Made by a program: the position numbers and the translations under genes. Shown in pieces: positions 1-8,361 of a DNA stretch of 51,956 bases. This stretch comes from an uncultured Fimbriimonas sp. (GTDB lineage: Bacteria; Armatimonadota; Fimbriimonadia; Fimbriimonadales; Fimbriimonadaceae), in the NCBI GenBank assembly GCA_945952345.1, contig CAMFIS010000005.1, forward strand, positions 1-51,956. The letters run 5' to 3'. The notes beneath the pieces were generated by a model. The model worked only from the letters and a program-made list of their open reading frames with translations. It searched no databases and had not been told where the DNA came from. Within the stretch, counting starts at the first letter, position 1. Every line of letters begins with the position of its first letter.

Positions 1-291
1 GTACTGATCGAACAGATCGCCATCGTCCGCAGTGGAAACCCCCTCGGCTGCCGGAGCATCTGATGCAGCGGGAGTGGAAGGTTCGGGAGCAGGTGTCGCT
101 TCGGGAGCGGCTGCTTCAGCAACAGGCTCCTTGGGGGGCTCAGCCTCAGCAGTCGTTGGCTCCATTGCCACTTCGGTCGTCTCGGGAGCCTTGGGCTCCT
201 CAGCTTGGGCGTCGGACACTACAGTCGGCGTTGTTTCCGGCTGCTGAGCCTCGTTCTCGCTCACAGGTGTCTGGGTCTCGTCAATCGTCAT
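1..291 (-). CDS. N-terminus of an acidic Ala/Pro/Glu-rich protein (partial)
   Basis: An open frame of 97 codons begins at an ATG at 291 (an in-frame GTG at 300 is an alternative) and runs off the left edge of the window. The visible part is low complexity: mostly Ala, Pro, Glu, Thr and Val, strongly acidic, with no signal peptide or membrane segment, and it ends near a DDGDLFDQY motif that could open a folded domain. Some bacteria carry such acidic extensions on ribosomal protein S1, and S1 is one possibility, but nothing diagnostic is present and I do not assign it. It lies downstream of and on the same strand as the xylulokinase gene, 71 bases away, in a gap where I see no convincing promoter. 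Confidence 0.6.
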   Translation of the reverse strand, partial: MTIDETQTPVSENEAQQPETTPTVVSDAQAEEPKAPETTEVAMEPTTAEAEPPKEPVAEAAAPEATPAPEPSTPAASDAPAAEGVSTADDGDLFDQY

Positions 292-362
292 AAAACTCAC
301 GGTGAATGCGCAATTTGGGCGCGAACTAAGACTTTACCTTATCCGGTGACAAGATGTGAACC

Positions 363-1817
363 TTAACGGCGAACATTCCAATCGCGCGCATGTCGGTATA
401 AATCACGATAACGCTCGTATGGAATTGAATAATCGTGACCGGTTGGGCCAATAGTCTGAGAAGATTTGACACACTGCGCACAAGCTTCGGTTACCGTGGG
501 CCAGATTCCTATTCCAACGCCGGCGAGAATCGCCGCCCCAAATGCGGGCCCCTCGTCGACCTGCAACCGATTGCAAGGCGCCTCAAAAGCATCCGCAATC
601 ATCTGCATCCAAAAGTCGCTCTTGCTTCCGCCCGAGGTGACGTTGATCGTCCGGGACTCGGCGCCTAATCCCTGAAGCAGCCGAAAGCAATCGAGAAGTC
701 CATACGTGATTCCTTCGAAAACAGATCGGTTTATATCGCTTTTCTTTGATGCTAGCGTCATACCCGCGAACATGCCGGTGGCAAACGGATCATTGTGCGG
801 AGCGCGTTCTCCGGCTAGGTAGGGCAAGAAGGTAATCCCTCCGGCTCCGATGTCGCTTTTGATTGCTTCGGACGAGATGGCGTCGTAAGATTGGCCGCTA
901 CAAAAGACGTCGCGATACCAGCGCAGGGCTCCGCCACAACTGAGCATCACGCCCATCGCATGCCACGAACGATTGGCATGGCAAAAAGTGTGCGCCGCGC
1001 CGTTGGGATCGTAGATGGGTCCAGGTATGGACGTAAAGACGACCCCGCTTGTGCCAAGGCTAACGGAAATTGTTCCGATATCGACCGCGCCGGTGCCCAC
1101 CGCCGCCGCGGCCTGGTCTCCGCCACCCCCCACCACCGGAATTCCTGCGTCGAGAAAAGCCGATTCGAGGGTCTTACCGGTGATCTCGTCCGATTCGAAA
1201 ACTTCGGGAAAGACCGTTGGGTCTAGCCCCAAGGAAGACATCATCTCGCTGGACCAATTTCGCTTCGGAACTTCAAGGATTCCCGTTCCGCTCGCGTCGC
1301 TAACCTCCGTGGCTTTCACGCCTGTCAGCTTCATTCGAATGTAATCCTTGGGCAGCAGGAGTGACTTCAGTCGGCTGAAATTTTCAGGCTCGTTCTTCTT
1401 CAGCCACAAGATCTTTGGAAGTTGGAAACCGGTGAGAGCCGGGTTACAGGTGATGCGGAGCAGCTCATCGTGACCGATGGTCGAATCGATGTCCGCGCAT
1501 TCGGCGACCGTTCGCTGGTCGTTCCAAAGCAGCGCCGGGCGAATAACCTCGTCGTTGGCGTCGAGGAATACCGAGCCGTGCATTTGGCCCGTAACTCCGA
1601 TCGCGTCGGGGTGCTTCTCGCCGATCTCGGCCAAGCACGATTGAACTCCAGTCCACCAATCTTCAGGTCGCTGCTCGGTCCACATCGGCTTGGGAGTGAG
1701 CAGTTCGTATTCTGCGCTTGCTTGCTTCAGCAAGGTTCCTTTTTCGTTGATGAGGATGACCTTGCAACCCGAGGTGCCAATATCGATGCCCAGCAGTTTC
1801 GCCACATCGGTAATCAT
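363..1817 (-). CDS. xylB: xylulokinase (FGGY family)
   Basis: This cytosolic kinase phosphorylates D-xylulose to xylulose 5-phosphate with ATP, feeding the pentose phosphate pathway. It has 484 residues, the usual length for XylB. The N-terminal FGGY domain (about 7-245) opens with the phosphate-binding GIDIGTSG (10-17) and carries GQMHG (77-81), typical of xylulokinases rather than glycerol kinases. The catalytic aspartate is in GGGGDQ, near residue 234. The C-terminal FGGY domain follows and includes a GGSKSDFWMQM segment near the adenine pocket. The start ATG lies 33 bases from the divergent phosphatase gene. No xylose isomerase is in the window, so the sugar could also come from another pentose route. 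The family call is firm; xylulose as the exact substrate is likely. Confidence 0.88.
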   Translation of the reverse strand: MITDVAKLLGIDIGTSGCKVILINEKGTLLKQASAEYELLTPKPMWTEQRPEDWWTGVQSCLAEIGEKHPDAIGVTGQMHGSVFLDANDEVIRPALLWNDQRTVAECADIDSTIGHDELLRITCNPALTGFQLPKILWLKKNEPENFSRLKSLLLPKDYIRMKLTGVKATEVSDASGTGILEVPKRNWSSEMMSSLGLDPTVFPEVFESDEITGKTLESAFLDAGIPVVGGGGDQAAAAVGTGAVDIGTISVSLGTSGVVFTSIPGPIYDPNGAAHTFCHANRSWHAMGVMLSCGGALRWYRDVFCSGQSYDAISSEAIKSDIGAGGITFLPYLAGERAPHNDPFATGMFAGMTLASKKSDINRSVFEGITYGLLDCFRLLQGLGAESRTINVTSGGSKSDFWMQMIADAFEAPCNRLQVDEGPAFGAAILAGVGIGIWPTVTEACAQCVKSSQTIGPTGHDYSIPYERYRDLYRHARDWNVRR

Positions 1818-1850
1818 AGCGAATCCGAGGCGAGAAGATACACTGTTTCG

Positions 1851-2777
1851 GTGCGCCGCGCCGTCCTCGATGTAGGTTCAAATTCCGTTCTACTTCTAGT
1901 TTCCGAGCTGAGAGATGGCATTTGGACGCCAATTCACGAAGACACGGCGGTGACCGCGCTGGGCGAAGGGACCAAGGAAACTGGCGTTTTGAGTCCAGAG
2001 GCAATGACTCGCACGCTCGAGGCCATCGCCAGGTTCGACCGCTCAGCACGAGATGACGGTGCCGATGAGATTCGGATTGCGGCGACGATGGCGGCGCGAA
2101 TTGCTTCCAATCGCGAGGAATTCCAGACTCTCGGTGCGCGGCAAGGCACGCCCATCAACATTCTTTCTGGCGATGAAGAAGCCCAACTTGGATTCGAATC
2201 GGTTGTTTCCGACCCACGTTTTGCCGCCGCCGACCGAATTTCGATTATTGACCCGGGTGGGCAAAGCACCGAACTCGTTACCGCGGACCGTAGAGGTGGT
2301 GACTGGGATGTGCTGTATCGAAAGAGCTTTCCGGTCGGCACGCTGGGCCTGAAGTCGACAATCTTTCCCAACGAAAGAGTGAACGGCTTGGAAGTGCTTC
2401 GCGGGAGTCAACTGCTCGATGACATTGTCGGGCTATGCTACCGGCCCAACGCATGTGGCGCAGTCGTGGTCCTGGGTGCTGCGGGCACGAATCTAATCTC
2501 GATTCGAGATCGACTGGCCACCTGGCAGCCCGAGAAGGTTCACGGACAGCGGCTCGACTACGAAGAGGTGAGCCGCGAAGTTGGACGTCTCATGCCAATG
2601 TCAGATTCCGAAAGGGCCGCCATTATCGGCATGGAAAAGGGACGCGAGCGAACCATCCACCTCGGTGCTTTGATCCTCGAGCGATTCCTTTTTGCCTTGC
2701 GGGCCGAATGGTGTTTCGTAAGTGTCCGAGGCTGGCGGCACGCATTACTGGAAAAAGAAGACTGGAACCCGCTATAA
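1851..2777 (+). CDS. Ppx/GppA-family exopolyphosphatase
   Basis: Members of this family hydrolyse terminal phosphates from polyphosphate or pppGpp. The protein of 308 residues shows the ASKHA-fold phosphate-1 motif LDVGSNS (6-12), an acidic SGDEEAQLGF segment (106-115) with the likely catalytic glutamate, and the phosphate-2 motif DPGGQSTE (134-141). It is a short, single-unit form without the C-terminal HD region of long exopolyphosphatases. A longer frame open from 1422 only reads through the opposite strand of xylB, so I place the start at GTG 1851, directly before the first motif. It heads a tight forward run; comEA-like begins 7 bases after its stop. Whether polyphosphate or pppGpp is the substrate cannot be told from sequence. 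Confidence 0.82.
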   Translation: MRRAVLDVGSNSVLLLVSELRDGIWTPIHEDTAVTALGEGTKETGVLSPEAMTRTLEAIARFDRSARDDGADEIRIAATMAARIASNREEFQTLGARQGTPINILSGDEEAQLGFESVVSDPRFAAADRISIIDPGGQSTELVTADRRGGDWDVLYRKSFPVGTLGLKSTIFPNERVNGLEVLRGSQLLDDIVGLCYRPNACGAVVVLGAAGTNLISIRDRLATWQPEKVHGQRLDYEEVSREVGRLMPMSDSERAAIIGMEKGRERTIHLGALILERFLFALRAEWCFVSVRGWRHALLEKEDWNPL

Positions 2778-2784
2778 CTGGACT

Positions 2785-3177
2785 ATGGAGAAGCCGGGCC
2801 GACAACGAATCCTTGCCGGATCGGCGTGTACTGTGGTGCTCGGCGCCATTGGATACTTCGGCGAGGGCCATTTCCATATTGGAAACACACGCACTCATTC
2901 CCCATCGCAGGCAAAGTCGGTTAAGTCGAATCGTACGAAGCCTGTGCTGACTACTCAAATCGCCAGCAAGAAATCGACCGCACCCAAGGTCGTGAATTTG
3001 AATTCGGCAAACCAGGAAGAATTGGAATCTATTCCCGGAGTCGGACCGACACTGGCGAAAAACATCCTTGACTACCGAAGCGAGAACGGTCCTTTCAAGT
3101 CGGTGGAGGACCTTCAGGAAGTCAGTGGAATCGGCGAAAAGAAATTCGCGAAGATGAAGCCTTGGGTGCATCTTTGA
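2785..3177 (+). CDS. ComEA-like helix-hairpin-helix DNA-binding protein
   Basis: A protein of 130 residues with one N-terminal membrane segment (about 9-25), a basic Ser/Lys-rich linker (35-68) and a C-terminal helix-hairpin-helix pair (71-130) with the hairpins IPGVGP (83-88) and SGIGEKK (114-120). The NLNSANQEEL opening is the classic start of the ComEA HhH domain. ComEA binds incoming double-stranded DNA outside the inner membrane during natural transformation; many short homologues are only annotated as HhH proteins. The start ATG is 7 bases after the phosphatase stop, preferred over an upstream in-frame ATG at 2722 that overlaps that gene. No other competence gene lies nearby, so a role in DNA uptake is inferred only from the architecture. 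Confidence 0.8.
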   Translation: MEKPGRQRILAGSACTVVLGAIGYFGEGHFHIGNTRTHSPSQAKSVKSNRTKPVLTTQIASKKSTAPKVVNLNSANQEELESIPGVGPTLAKNILDYRSENGPFKSVEDLQEVSGIGEKKFAKMKPWVHL

Positions 3178-4013
3178 GTCGGGTTGTCGCCGTTCCCAAT
3201 TGGTCGCTTTATGATCCTTCGCTTTGCGATCGGGCTCGTCAGTTACTGGAATCTCGCGGATTACGGGTTCACTACTGCCAGGGAGACGTCGATCATCAGC
3301 GAAGTGTGACCGCCTTCAGTGGGGCAGATTCTGACGTTTTTGAATCTGCACTGGCATTAGCCGAGTTGATTTTGCCGAACATCGACCTTCAACTTCAGAA
3401 GGGCGTCCACCCTCGAGTCGGCGCTCTCGACGTCATGCCGTTCGTGCTTTTGGAAGGCAACGAAGAACAGCTGATTGCCGACACGGTTCGATGGGCGGAA
3501 GAGTTTTCAAGTAGGTTCGATTTGCCGGTTCACTTGTATGAGAAAGCGGCTCGCCCCGGAATGGAGTCTCGACTGCCCTATTTGCGTGGTCAGTTCGGCC
3601 CAGTAGAGAAGCAGCCGGATTTTGCCGGGCAGCCAAATCTCCGGTGGGGAACTTCGATCGTCGGCGTGAGAGACTTTCTCTTGGCGGCGAATATTAACCT
3701 TTCGACCCCCGACGTCCGGGTTGCTAGACTTCTTGCGAAAGAAATTCGAACCTTGCGCGAGAACGGTGTTCCTGCTTTCGCCGGAGTTCGTGCTCTTGGC
3801 TTTCCGCTGGCGAGTCGCTCAATGTCTCAGCTTAGTTTAAACTTCACCTTGCCTAACCAGACGCGGTTCGATGACGTCTATGAATTCGTGTCTTCTCGCT
3901 CTGGCGAATTAGGTCTACGGCATTTGGAGACAGAGTTAATCGGAGTGATTCGCCAGGCCGATGCCGCCAAGGCCAGGCATTTGAAGTTCGAATCCAGCCA
4001 ATTGGTCGACTGA
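3174..4013 (+). CDS. ftcD: glutamate formiminotransferase (FtcD N-terminal type)
   Basis: This enzyme moves the formimino group from N-formimino-L-glutamate to tetrahydrofolate, in histidine breakdown and one-carbon supply. The frame opens with RVVAVPNWS, matching the ECVPNFSEG-like beginning of the family, and contains the substrate-site region HPRVGALDVMPFV. At about 279 residues it covers only the transferase part; the cyclodeaminase domain of the bifunctional animal enzyme is absent, as in many bacteria. I choose the TTG at 3174, which overlaps the preceding TGA as TTGA and suggests translational coupling; an ATG at 3162 would add four residues. Its neighbour purK consumes no formimino-folate itself, but both link to purine and folate metabolism. 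Confidence 0.82.
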   Translation: MSRVVAVPNWSLYDPSLCDRARQLLESRGLRVHYCQGDVDHQRSVTAFSGADSDVFESALALAELILPNIDLQLQKGVHPRVGALDVMPFVLLEGNEEQLIADTVRWAEEFSSRFDLPVHLYEKAARPGMESRLPYLRGQFGPVEKQPDFAGQPNLRWGTSIVGVRDFLLAANINLSTPDVRVARLLAKEIRTLRENGVPAFAGVRALGFPLASRSMSQLSLNFTLPNQTRFDDVYEFVSSRSGELGLRHLETELIGVIRQADAAKARHLKFESSQLVD

Positions 4014-4034
4014 TCTGCCACCATATTTGAGTCC

Positions 4035-5183
4035 GTGGCGAAATATCGAATTGGAATTCTTGGCGGTGGGCAGTTGGCTCGAATGTCGGTGATGGCGGCG
4101 CAGAGAATGGGCGTTTCTGTCGTCTCATTGGACGAAGATCCGGATTCGCCGGCCGCCCAAGTTGGACCGCACATGTTGGGCTCGATCCACGATGCTGCCT
4201 CCATTGCATCGGCCATGGCCTGCTGCGACCGGATTACGCTTGAAAACGAGTTCATTCGAGCGGCGACGTTGCGTGAGGCTTTTGCTTTGACTTCCTTCGA
4301 TCCTGCGAATGTGATTCCGGGGATCGATACCCTCGAGACGATTCAAGATAAGTTGCTTCAGCGTCAGGCCTATGAAGCATTTGGCGTCTCTTCTCCTCGG
4401 GCGGTCTCTGCAGATCGGGCTCACGAGTTGGGCTTCCCGTGCGTGCTAAAGGCGCGATACGGCGGCTACGACGGCAAGGGAACGCGCTACGCCAAAACTG
4501 AAGCTGAGTACGAAGAGTTGCGTCCGGTTTGGGAGCCGGGCGGCTGGCTGGCAGAAGAGCTCGTTTCGTTCGATTACGAGCTGGCTTGTATGGTTGTGGC
4601 GACTCAAGATGGTCGGTACAAAGCCTTCCCAACAATGGTCACGCAACAAAGCAACTATGTTTGCGATTTGGTGTTTCCCTGCTTCGATCAGACACTGGGG
4701 CACATGGCAGCTTCGGTTGCGATCGACGCCGTAAAGGCGGTGAACGGCGTCGGTCTCTTCGGGGTTGAAATGTTCCTCAAGGATGACGGCTGGGTTTCAG
4801 TGAATGAAATCGCGCCAAGGCCCCATAACACGGGCCATTACTCCTTGGACTGGGGGGGCACATCGCAGTTCGAAGCCCATATACAGGTTTGCCTGGGATG
4901 TTTCGAAGACGTTTGCTTTGGCCAACCGACCTGCATGGCGAACATATTAGGCGTCGAGTCTGCTGGCGATGTCGGTCAAGCCTACGATTCTCTCTCGCGG
5001 GCTCATCCTGAATCTCGATTCCATTGGTACGGCAAGCGACAATCTAAGCCGGGGAGAAAGATGGGGCATCTCAACGTTGTTGGGACCTGGGCCGGATATG
5101 GTGAGAAAGCTTGGGAAAGCGGAATAATAGTCCAAGCTAAAGCTGCCCGTGCCCATTTCTACGAAGCTTGGAGCGCAAAGTGA
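4035..5183 (+). CDS. purK: N5-carboxyaminoimidazole ribonucleotide synthase
   Basis: PurK converts AIR, bicarbonate and ATP to N5-CAIR, the step before PurE in de novo purine synthesis. The protein of 382 residues is an ATP-grasp enzyme: the N-terminal preATP-grasp domain opens with GILGGGQLARM (7-17), the glycine-rich loop GGYDGKGT is at 143-150, and the metal- and substrate-binding NEIAPRPHNTGH is at about 257-268. All are typical of PurK. The start is GTG at 4035, 21 bases after the formiminotransferase stop. No purE is beside it, which is unusual since purE and purK often pair; it must be elsewhere in the genome. The stop overlaps the deoB start as GTGA. Confidence 0.93.
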   Translation: MAKYRIGILGGGQLARMSVMAAQRMGVSVVSLDEDPDSPAAQVGPHMLGSIHDAASIASAMACCDRITLENEFIRAATLREAFALTSFDPANVIPGIDTLETIQDKLLQRQAYEAFGVSSPRAVSADRAHELGFPCVLKARYGGYDGKGTRYAKTEAEYEELRPVWEPGGWLAEELVSFDYELACMVVATQDGRYKAFPTMVTQQSNYVCDLVFPCFDQTLGHMAASVAIDAVKAVNGVGLFGVEMFLKDDGWVSVNEIAPRPHNTGHYSLDWGGTSQFEAHIQVCLGCFEDVCFGQPTCMANILGVESAGDVGQAYDSLSRAHPESRFHWYGKRQSKPGRKMGHLNVVGTWAGYGEKAWESGIIVQAKAARAHFYEAWSAK

Positions 5184-6289
5184 AGCGTGCGATCGTCATC
5201 GTCCTCGATGGATGCGGAGCAGGGGCTGCGCCGGATGCCGAGGCGTTTAAGGACTCTCAGCGAGACAACACTCTGCTCAATGTTTGGAATACGGTTGGTA
5301 AGATCAACGCTCCAAATCTGATCGGGTGCGGGTTCTTCTCTGGCGCGGGCGTTCCCGTTTCAGCTGGTCTTGACGGCTTCGATGTGGGCTGGGGGCGGAT
5401 GATTCCCAAATCACAAGGCAAGGACTCGGTGACCGGGCATTGGGAGATGATGGGCATCGTTACACCGATGGCATTCCCGACTTACCCAAACGGCTTTCCT
5501 CCTGCTTTGGTTGCGGAATTTGAGTCGAGGATTGGTCGTCAGGTTCTGGGTAACAAAGCCGCCAGCGGAACCGCGATCATTGCCGAGCTTGGCGAAGAAC
5601 ATGTCCGTACGGGTTGTCCCATTTTGTACACAAGTGCGGACAGTGTGTTTCAAATTGCATGCCACGAGGACATCGTTCCCATCGAGCAGCTATATGACTA
5701 CTGCCGCATCGCTCGGGAGATTTGCGTTGCGCCAAACAATGTACAGCGCGTGATTGCTCGCCCATTCACGGGTGATGCCTCGATCGGGTTTACGAGAACC
5801 GAGAAGCGCAAAGATTTCCCGGTAGAGCCACCGCATAACTTGGTCGACGAGATCGGTAATGTATTCGGTATTGGCGTGGTACCCGAGCTGTTCGATGGCC
5901 GTGGATTCCGGCCGGTTCGGCGTACCCAGGCAAATGACCAGCATGCCCAAATGCTACAAGAAGCGTTAAGGTCTGACGCGAGGTTCATCTTCGCCAACTT
6001 TGAAGACACCGATATGCTATTCGGTCACCGCAACAACCCGATCGGCTTTGCCCATTGCCTTGAGGAATTCGACAAAACGCTCGGCTCCTTGCTAGCCCAG
6101 ATGGGGCCTGATGACTTGCTGATCATGACGGCCGACCATGGCAACGATCCGACGAGTCCGGCGACCGATCACTCGCGGGAGTTCAGCCCGCTTAGCGTGG
6201 TCCAAAGAGGCGATGGCAGAACGCGCGAAGTAAAGGGCGAGCCACTGAGGTATGTGGGACAGTTGGTTCGAGATTGGCTTGAAGTCTAG
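5180..6289 (+). CDS. deoB: phosphopentomutase
   Basis: DeoB interconverts (deoxy)ribose 1-phosphate and 5-phosphate, linking nucleoside phosphorolysis to central carbon. It is an alkaline-phosphatase superfamily metalloenzyme using two manganese ions. Visible motifs are the metal-ligand opening LDGCGAGAAPDA (9-20), KDSVTGHWEMMG in the core, and a DHGNDPT...TDHSREF stretch near the C-terminus that carries further metal ligands. The length, 369 residues, is slightly under the usual 390. The start is GTG 5180, overlapping the purK stop as GTGA; an upstream TTG at 5168 would lie inside purK. The stop TAG shares a CTAG with the stop of the convergent gene on the other strand. Together with deoC at 32.4-33.4 kb it would form a deoxynucleoside salvage route. 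Confidence 0.93.
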   Translation: MKRAIVIVLDGCGAGAAPDAEAFKDSQRDNTLLNVWNTVGKINAPNLIGCGFFSGAGVPVSAGLDGFDVGWGRMIPKSQGKDSVTGHWEMMGIVTPMAFPTYPNGFPPALVAEFESRIGRQVLGNKAASGTAIIAELGEEHVRTGCPILYTSADSVFQIACHEDIVPIEQLYDYCRIAREICVAPNNVQRVIARPFTGDASIGFTRTEKRKDFPVEPPHNLVDEIGNVFGIGVVPELFDGRGFRPVRRTQANDQHAQMLQEALRSDARFIFANFEDTDMLFGHRNNPIGFAHCLEEFDKTLGSLLAQMGPDDLLIMTADHGNDPTSPATDHSREFSPLSVVQRGDGRTREVKGEPLRYVGQLVRDWLEV

Positions 6290-7062
6290 AACACGACGTT
6301 GAACGTCCACGTCGCGAGATTGCCGCGCACCATTCCAAGTGTCAAGAACGCCTTTTTCGAAGCCAGTTTGAACTCCGTGCCAACGCCGTAGTTCCAATTG
6401 AATGTGTCGTACTCGAAGTACCCTCGACACCTTGAACTAAGCATTCTCGAATAGGATCCGAAAGGTCCCCGATAGCGAGTTGTGCCCAGACCCAAAGATA
6501 GATAACTTTGGTCGGGGAGTTCCTTGGTGCCAACCATGAAGAAAGATTCACTGTTCTTCGCGTCCTCGACCGGCAGGTTATCGCCAGCCGCTTGCCCCCG
6601 GGCAGTGAAGTCGTGGATACCGAAACTCCAGGTCGCACCTTGCCAATCGTTGGCAAACGTAAACTGCAGGTTTGGCACCGAATCTCCCGCCGGGCTCATC
6701 ACCAAATGCGTCAGGGTGACATTGCCCCAAGGCAGTTTGACTGCACCCATGACCTGAGCGGTGCCATCGCTCTTTTGGGTGTTGGCGCCAAACTGAGTAT
6801 TGACCCAGCGAAAGTGCGTATCGAAGCTACGGCAAGCGCCACCAATGACGAGTTGGCCAGGTCGCAATGTGTACGCAATGGGAGTTGAGAGAGTCATTGC
6901 CCCTCGTAAATCGATGGTGCCATCGCGCAGAACTCCGAAGCCATTGCCGCTTAGACCGGCCATATCTCGAAACTGAGGAAAGGTTCTCGGCCCACCGATC
7001 GATTGCGCTGCTGCAATACAGGAAAGAAGACTGAGAGCGAGCGGGCAGAGCTTTCGAATCAC
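6286..7062 (-). CDS. secreted protein, probable outer-membrane beta-barrel
   Basis: I recognise no named family. Starting from GTG 7062 the frame gives 258 residues with a clean signal peptide (IRKLCPLALSLLSCIAAA, then QS), whereas the longer frame from 7134 puts 24 extra residues before it. The mature part is rich in Gly, Thr, Asn, Phe and Trp, with alternating polar and hydrophobic residues, and ends in TWTFNVVF: a terminal phenylalanine with alternating hydrophobics is the usual Bam-recognition signal of outer-membrane barrels. It sits beside the Wzy-like gene, whose start lies 27 bases away on the other strand, and so belongs to the polysaccharide locus by position. A role in polymer export or anchoring is only inferred. 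Confidence 0.6.
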   Translation of the reverse strand: MIRKLCPLALSLLSCIAAAQSIGGPRTFPQFRDMAGLSGNGFGVLRDGTIDLRGAMTLSTPIAYTLRPGQLVIGGACRSFDTHFRWVNTQFGANTQKSDGTAQVMGAVKLPWGNVTLTHLVMSPAGDSVPNLQFTFANDWQGATWSFGIHDFTARGQAAGDNLPVEDAKNSESFFMVGTKELPDQSYLSLGLGTTRYRGPFGSYSRMLSSRCRGYFEYDTFNWNYGVGTEFKLASKKAFLTLGMVRGNLATWTFNVVF

Positions 7063-7089
7063 GTAAACTGACGATACCTGGGGGCGCGT

Positions 7090-8361
7090 TTGAGCGTGGC
7101 GGAAGCTCGACCCAAGAGTACTACAGTTTCGCACTGGCTGGGTAACGGACTCCTCGTCGCCACGCTCTTCCCCTACCTGTCGCCAGTGCCGATGAAGTCG
7201 GATATTCAGCCAGTGGCTGCACTCATTGGATTGATCCTGCTCCTCTTTCTGATCTTCGTCGACAGAGTCCGGATTAAATTGACGAAACCGGAGATAGGAC
7301 TCTTCTTAGCCGGGCTTGTGTACCTCGTCTACGCAAGTGAACAGGCCTGGAGCGACCCCGGAGAAGTCCTGCGTAAGTCGTCGGCGATGATGCTGGGTTT
7401 CGTCATCTATCTAGCCTCCAAAACCAGTTATCAACTCTTCTCCAGCCGAGTCGTCATGGTGGCGGCACTTGGGCATTTAGGGGCGGCTTTCATGCAGTCG
7501 TTCTCGCCCGATTTGCACAAAACCCTCCTGGTTCCGTTCATGTCCGAGGTTCGCGGAGCCGAAGATCGCGGCGTAGGCGGGGCGTGTTCCGAGCCAAGTT
7601 TTCTCGCCAACATCGGTGTCATGCTCCCCATCCTCGCTTGGGTGGTGGCGGGTAACGGCAACTTCAAAATTTCCAAGGGATACTGGTTGGCGATCTGGTT
7701 CGTCGTGATTGCGCTTATCGGACTCTCGCTGGCGGCGACCGCAGCCATTTACGGCATCGTCGTACTCATTGTTTTCGGGCTATCTCGAGGTTTGAAGTCG
7801 GGAGTTCTTACGGGAATCGCGACGATTGGCGCCTGCGCAACTCTCATCGCGGCAAGCCCATCGCTGCCCAATACTCGCGCCACCGAGCTCATTACCGTTG
7901 CGGCGAAAGACCCTCGGCTGATCATTGAAGATCCTTCCGCAAGCATGCGGTTGGTGGGGCACTACCTCTCGGCCCCATCGCTTCTGGAGAAGCCTTTCGG
8001 TACCGGCGATGTGAAGCTGGATCAAGGCTATTTCTGGTTTCTGTGGAATAAGTACAACCTCGATTCTTGGTATGAAATCGAGGTATCGCGGATGTCCGGT
8101 CAATACTACGCCATCGGCTATGGCCTTACCGACTTTGGGGCGGGTTGCATCCGGATGGGTTGGATCTTCCTCGCGATTCTCGCGTTCTGGTTTTGGCAAT
8201 ATCGGGGAACGAAGTTCTCTTGGACCGTCGTATCGTTCGCCTCGTTGGGGGTTCTGAGTTCAATTCCCATCGTCTTCCCTGCGTATTGGTTGATGCTCGG
8301 CTGCGTTCAGGCGGCACGAGAGCGCGACAAGAGTCTGACCGCAATTCCCAATAGTCTCTGA
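7090..8361 (+). CDS. Wzy-like O-antigen/exopolysaccharide polymerase
   Basis: A hydrophobic protein of about 423 residues with some 10-12 membrane helices and a longer periplasmic loop between roughly 255 and 345. This is the layout of Wzy/O-antigen ligase family proteins, which join lipid-linked repeat units on the periplasmic face of the inner membrane. Sequence conservation in this family is poor, so the call rests on topology and on the neighbours: a MurJ/Wzx-type flippase and a Wzz-type chain-length protein on the opposite strand and a sugar-nucleotide operon beyond. The start is TTG 7090 or the in-frame GTG 7096, downstream of a TAAACT box (7064-7069). The 3' end overlaps the convergent flippase gene by 55 bases. 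Confidence 0.68.
   Translation: MSVAEARPKSTTVSHWLGNGLLVATLFPYLSPVPMKSDIQPVAALIGLILLLFLIFVDRVRIKLTKPEIGLFLAGLVYLVYASEQAWSDPGEVLRKSSAMMLGFVIYLASKTSYQLFSSRVVMVAALGHLGAAFMQSFSPDLHKTLLVPFMSEVRGAEDRGVGGACSEPSFLANIGVMLPILAWVVAGNGNFKISKGYWLAIWFVVIALIGLSLAATAAIYGIVVLIVFGLSRGLKSGVLTGIATIGACATLIAASPSLPNTRATELITVAAKDPRLIIEDPSASMRLVGHYLSAPSLLEKPFGTGDVKLDQGYFWFLWNKYNLDSWYEIEVSRMSGQYYAIGYGLTDFGAGCIRMGWIFLAILAFWFWQYRGTKFSWTVVSFASLGVLSSIPIVFPAYWLMLGCVQAARERDKSLTAIPNSL

Noticed and set aside
1422-1850. N-terminal extension of the Ppx/GppA-like protein
   Set aside because: It reads through the opposite strand of xylB; the conserved phosphate-binding strand begins at GTG 1851.
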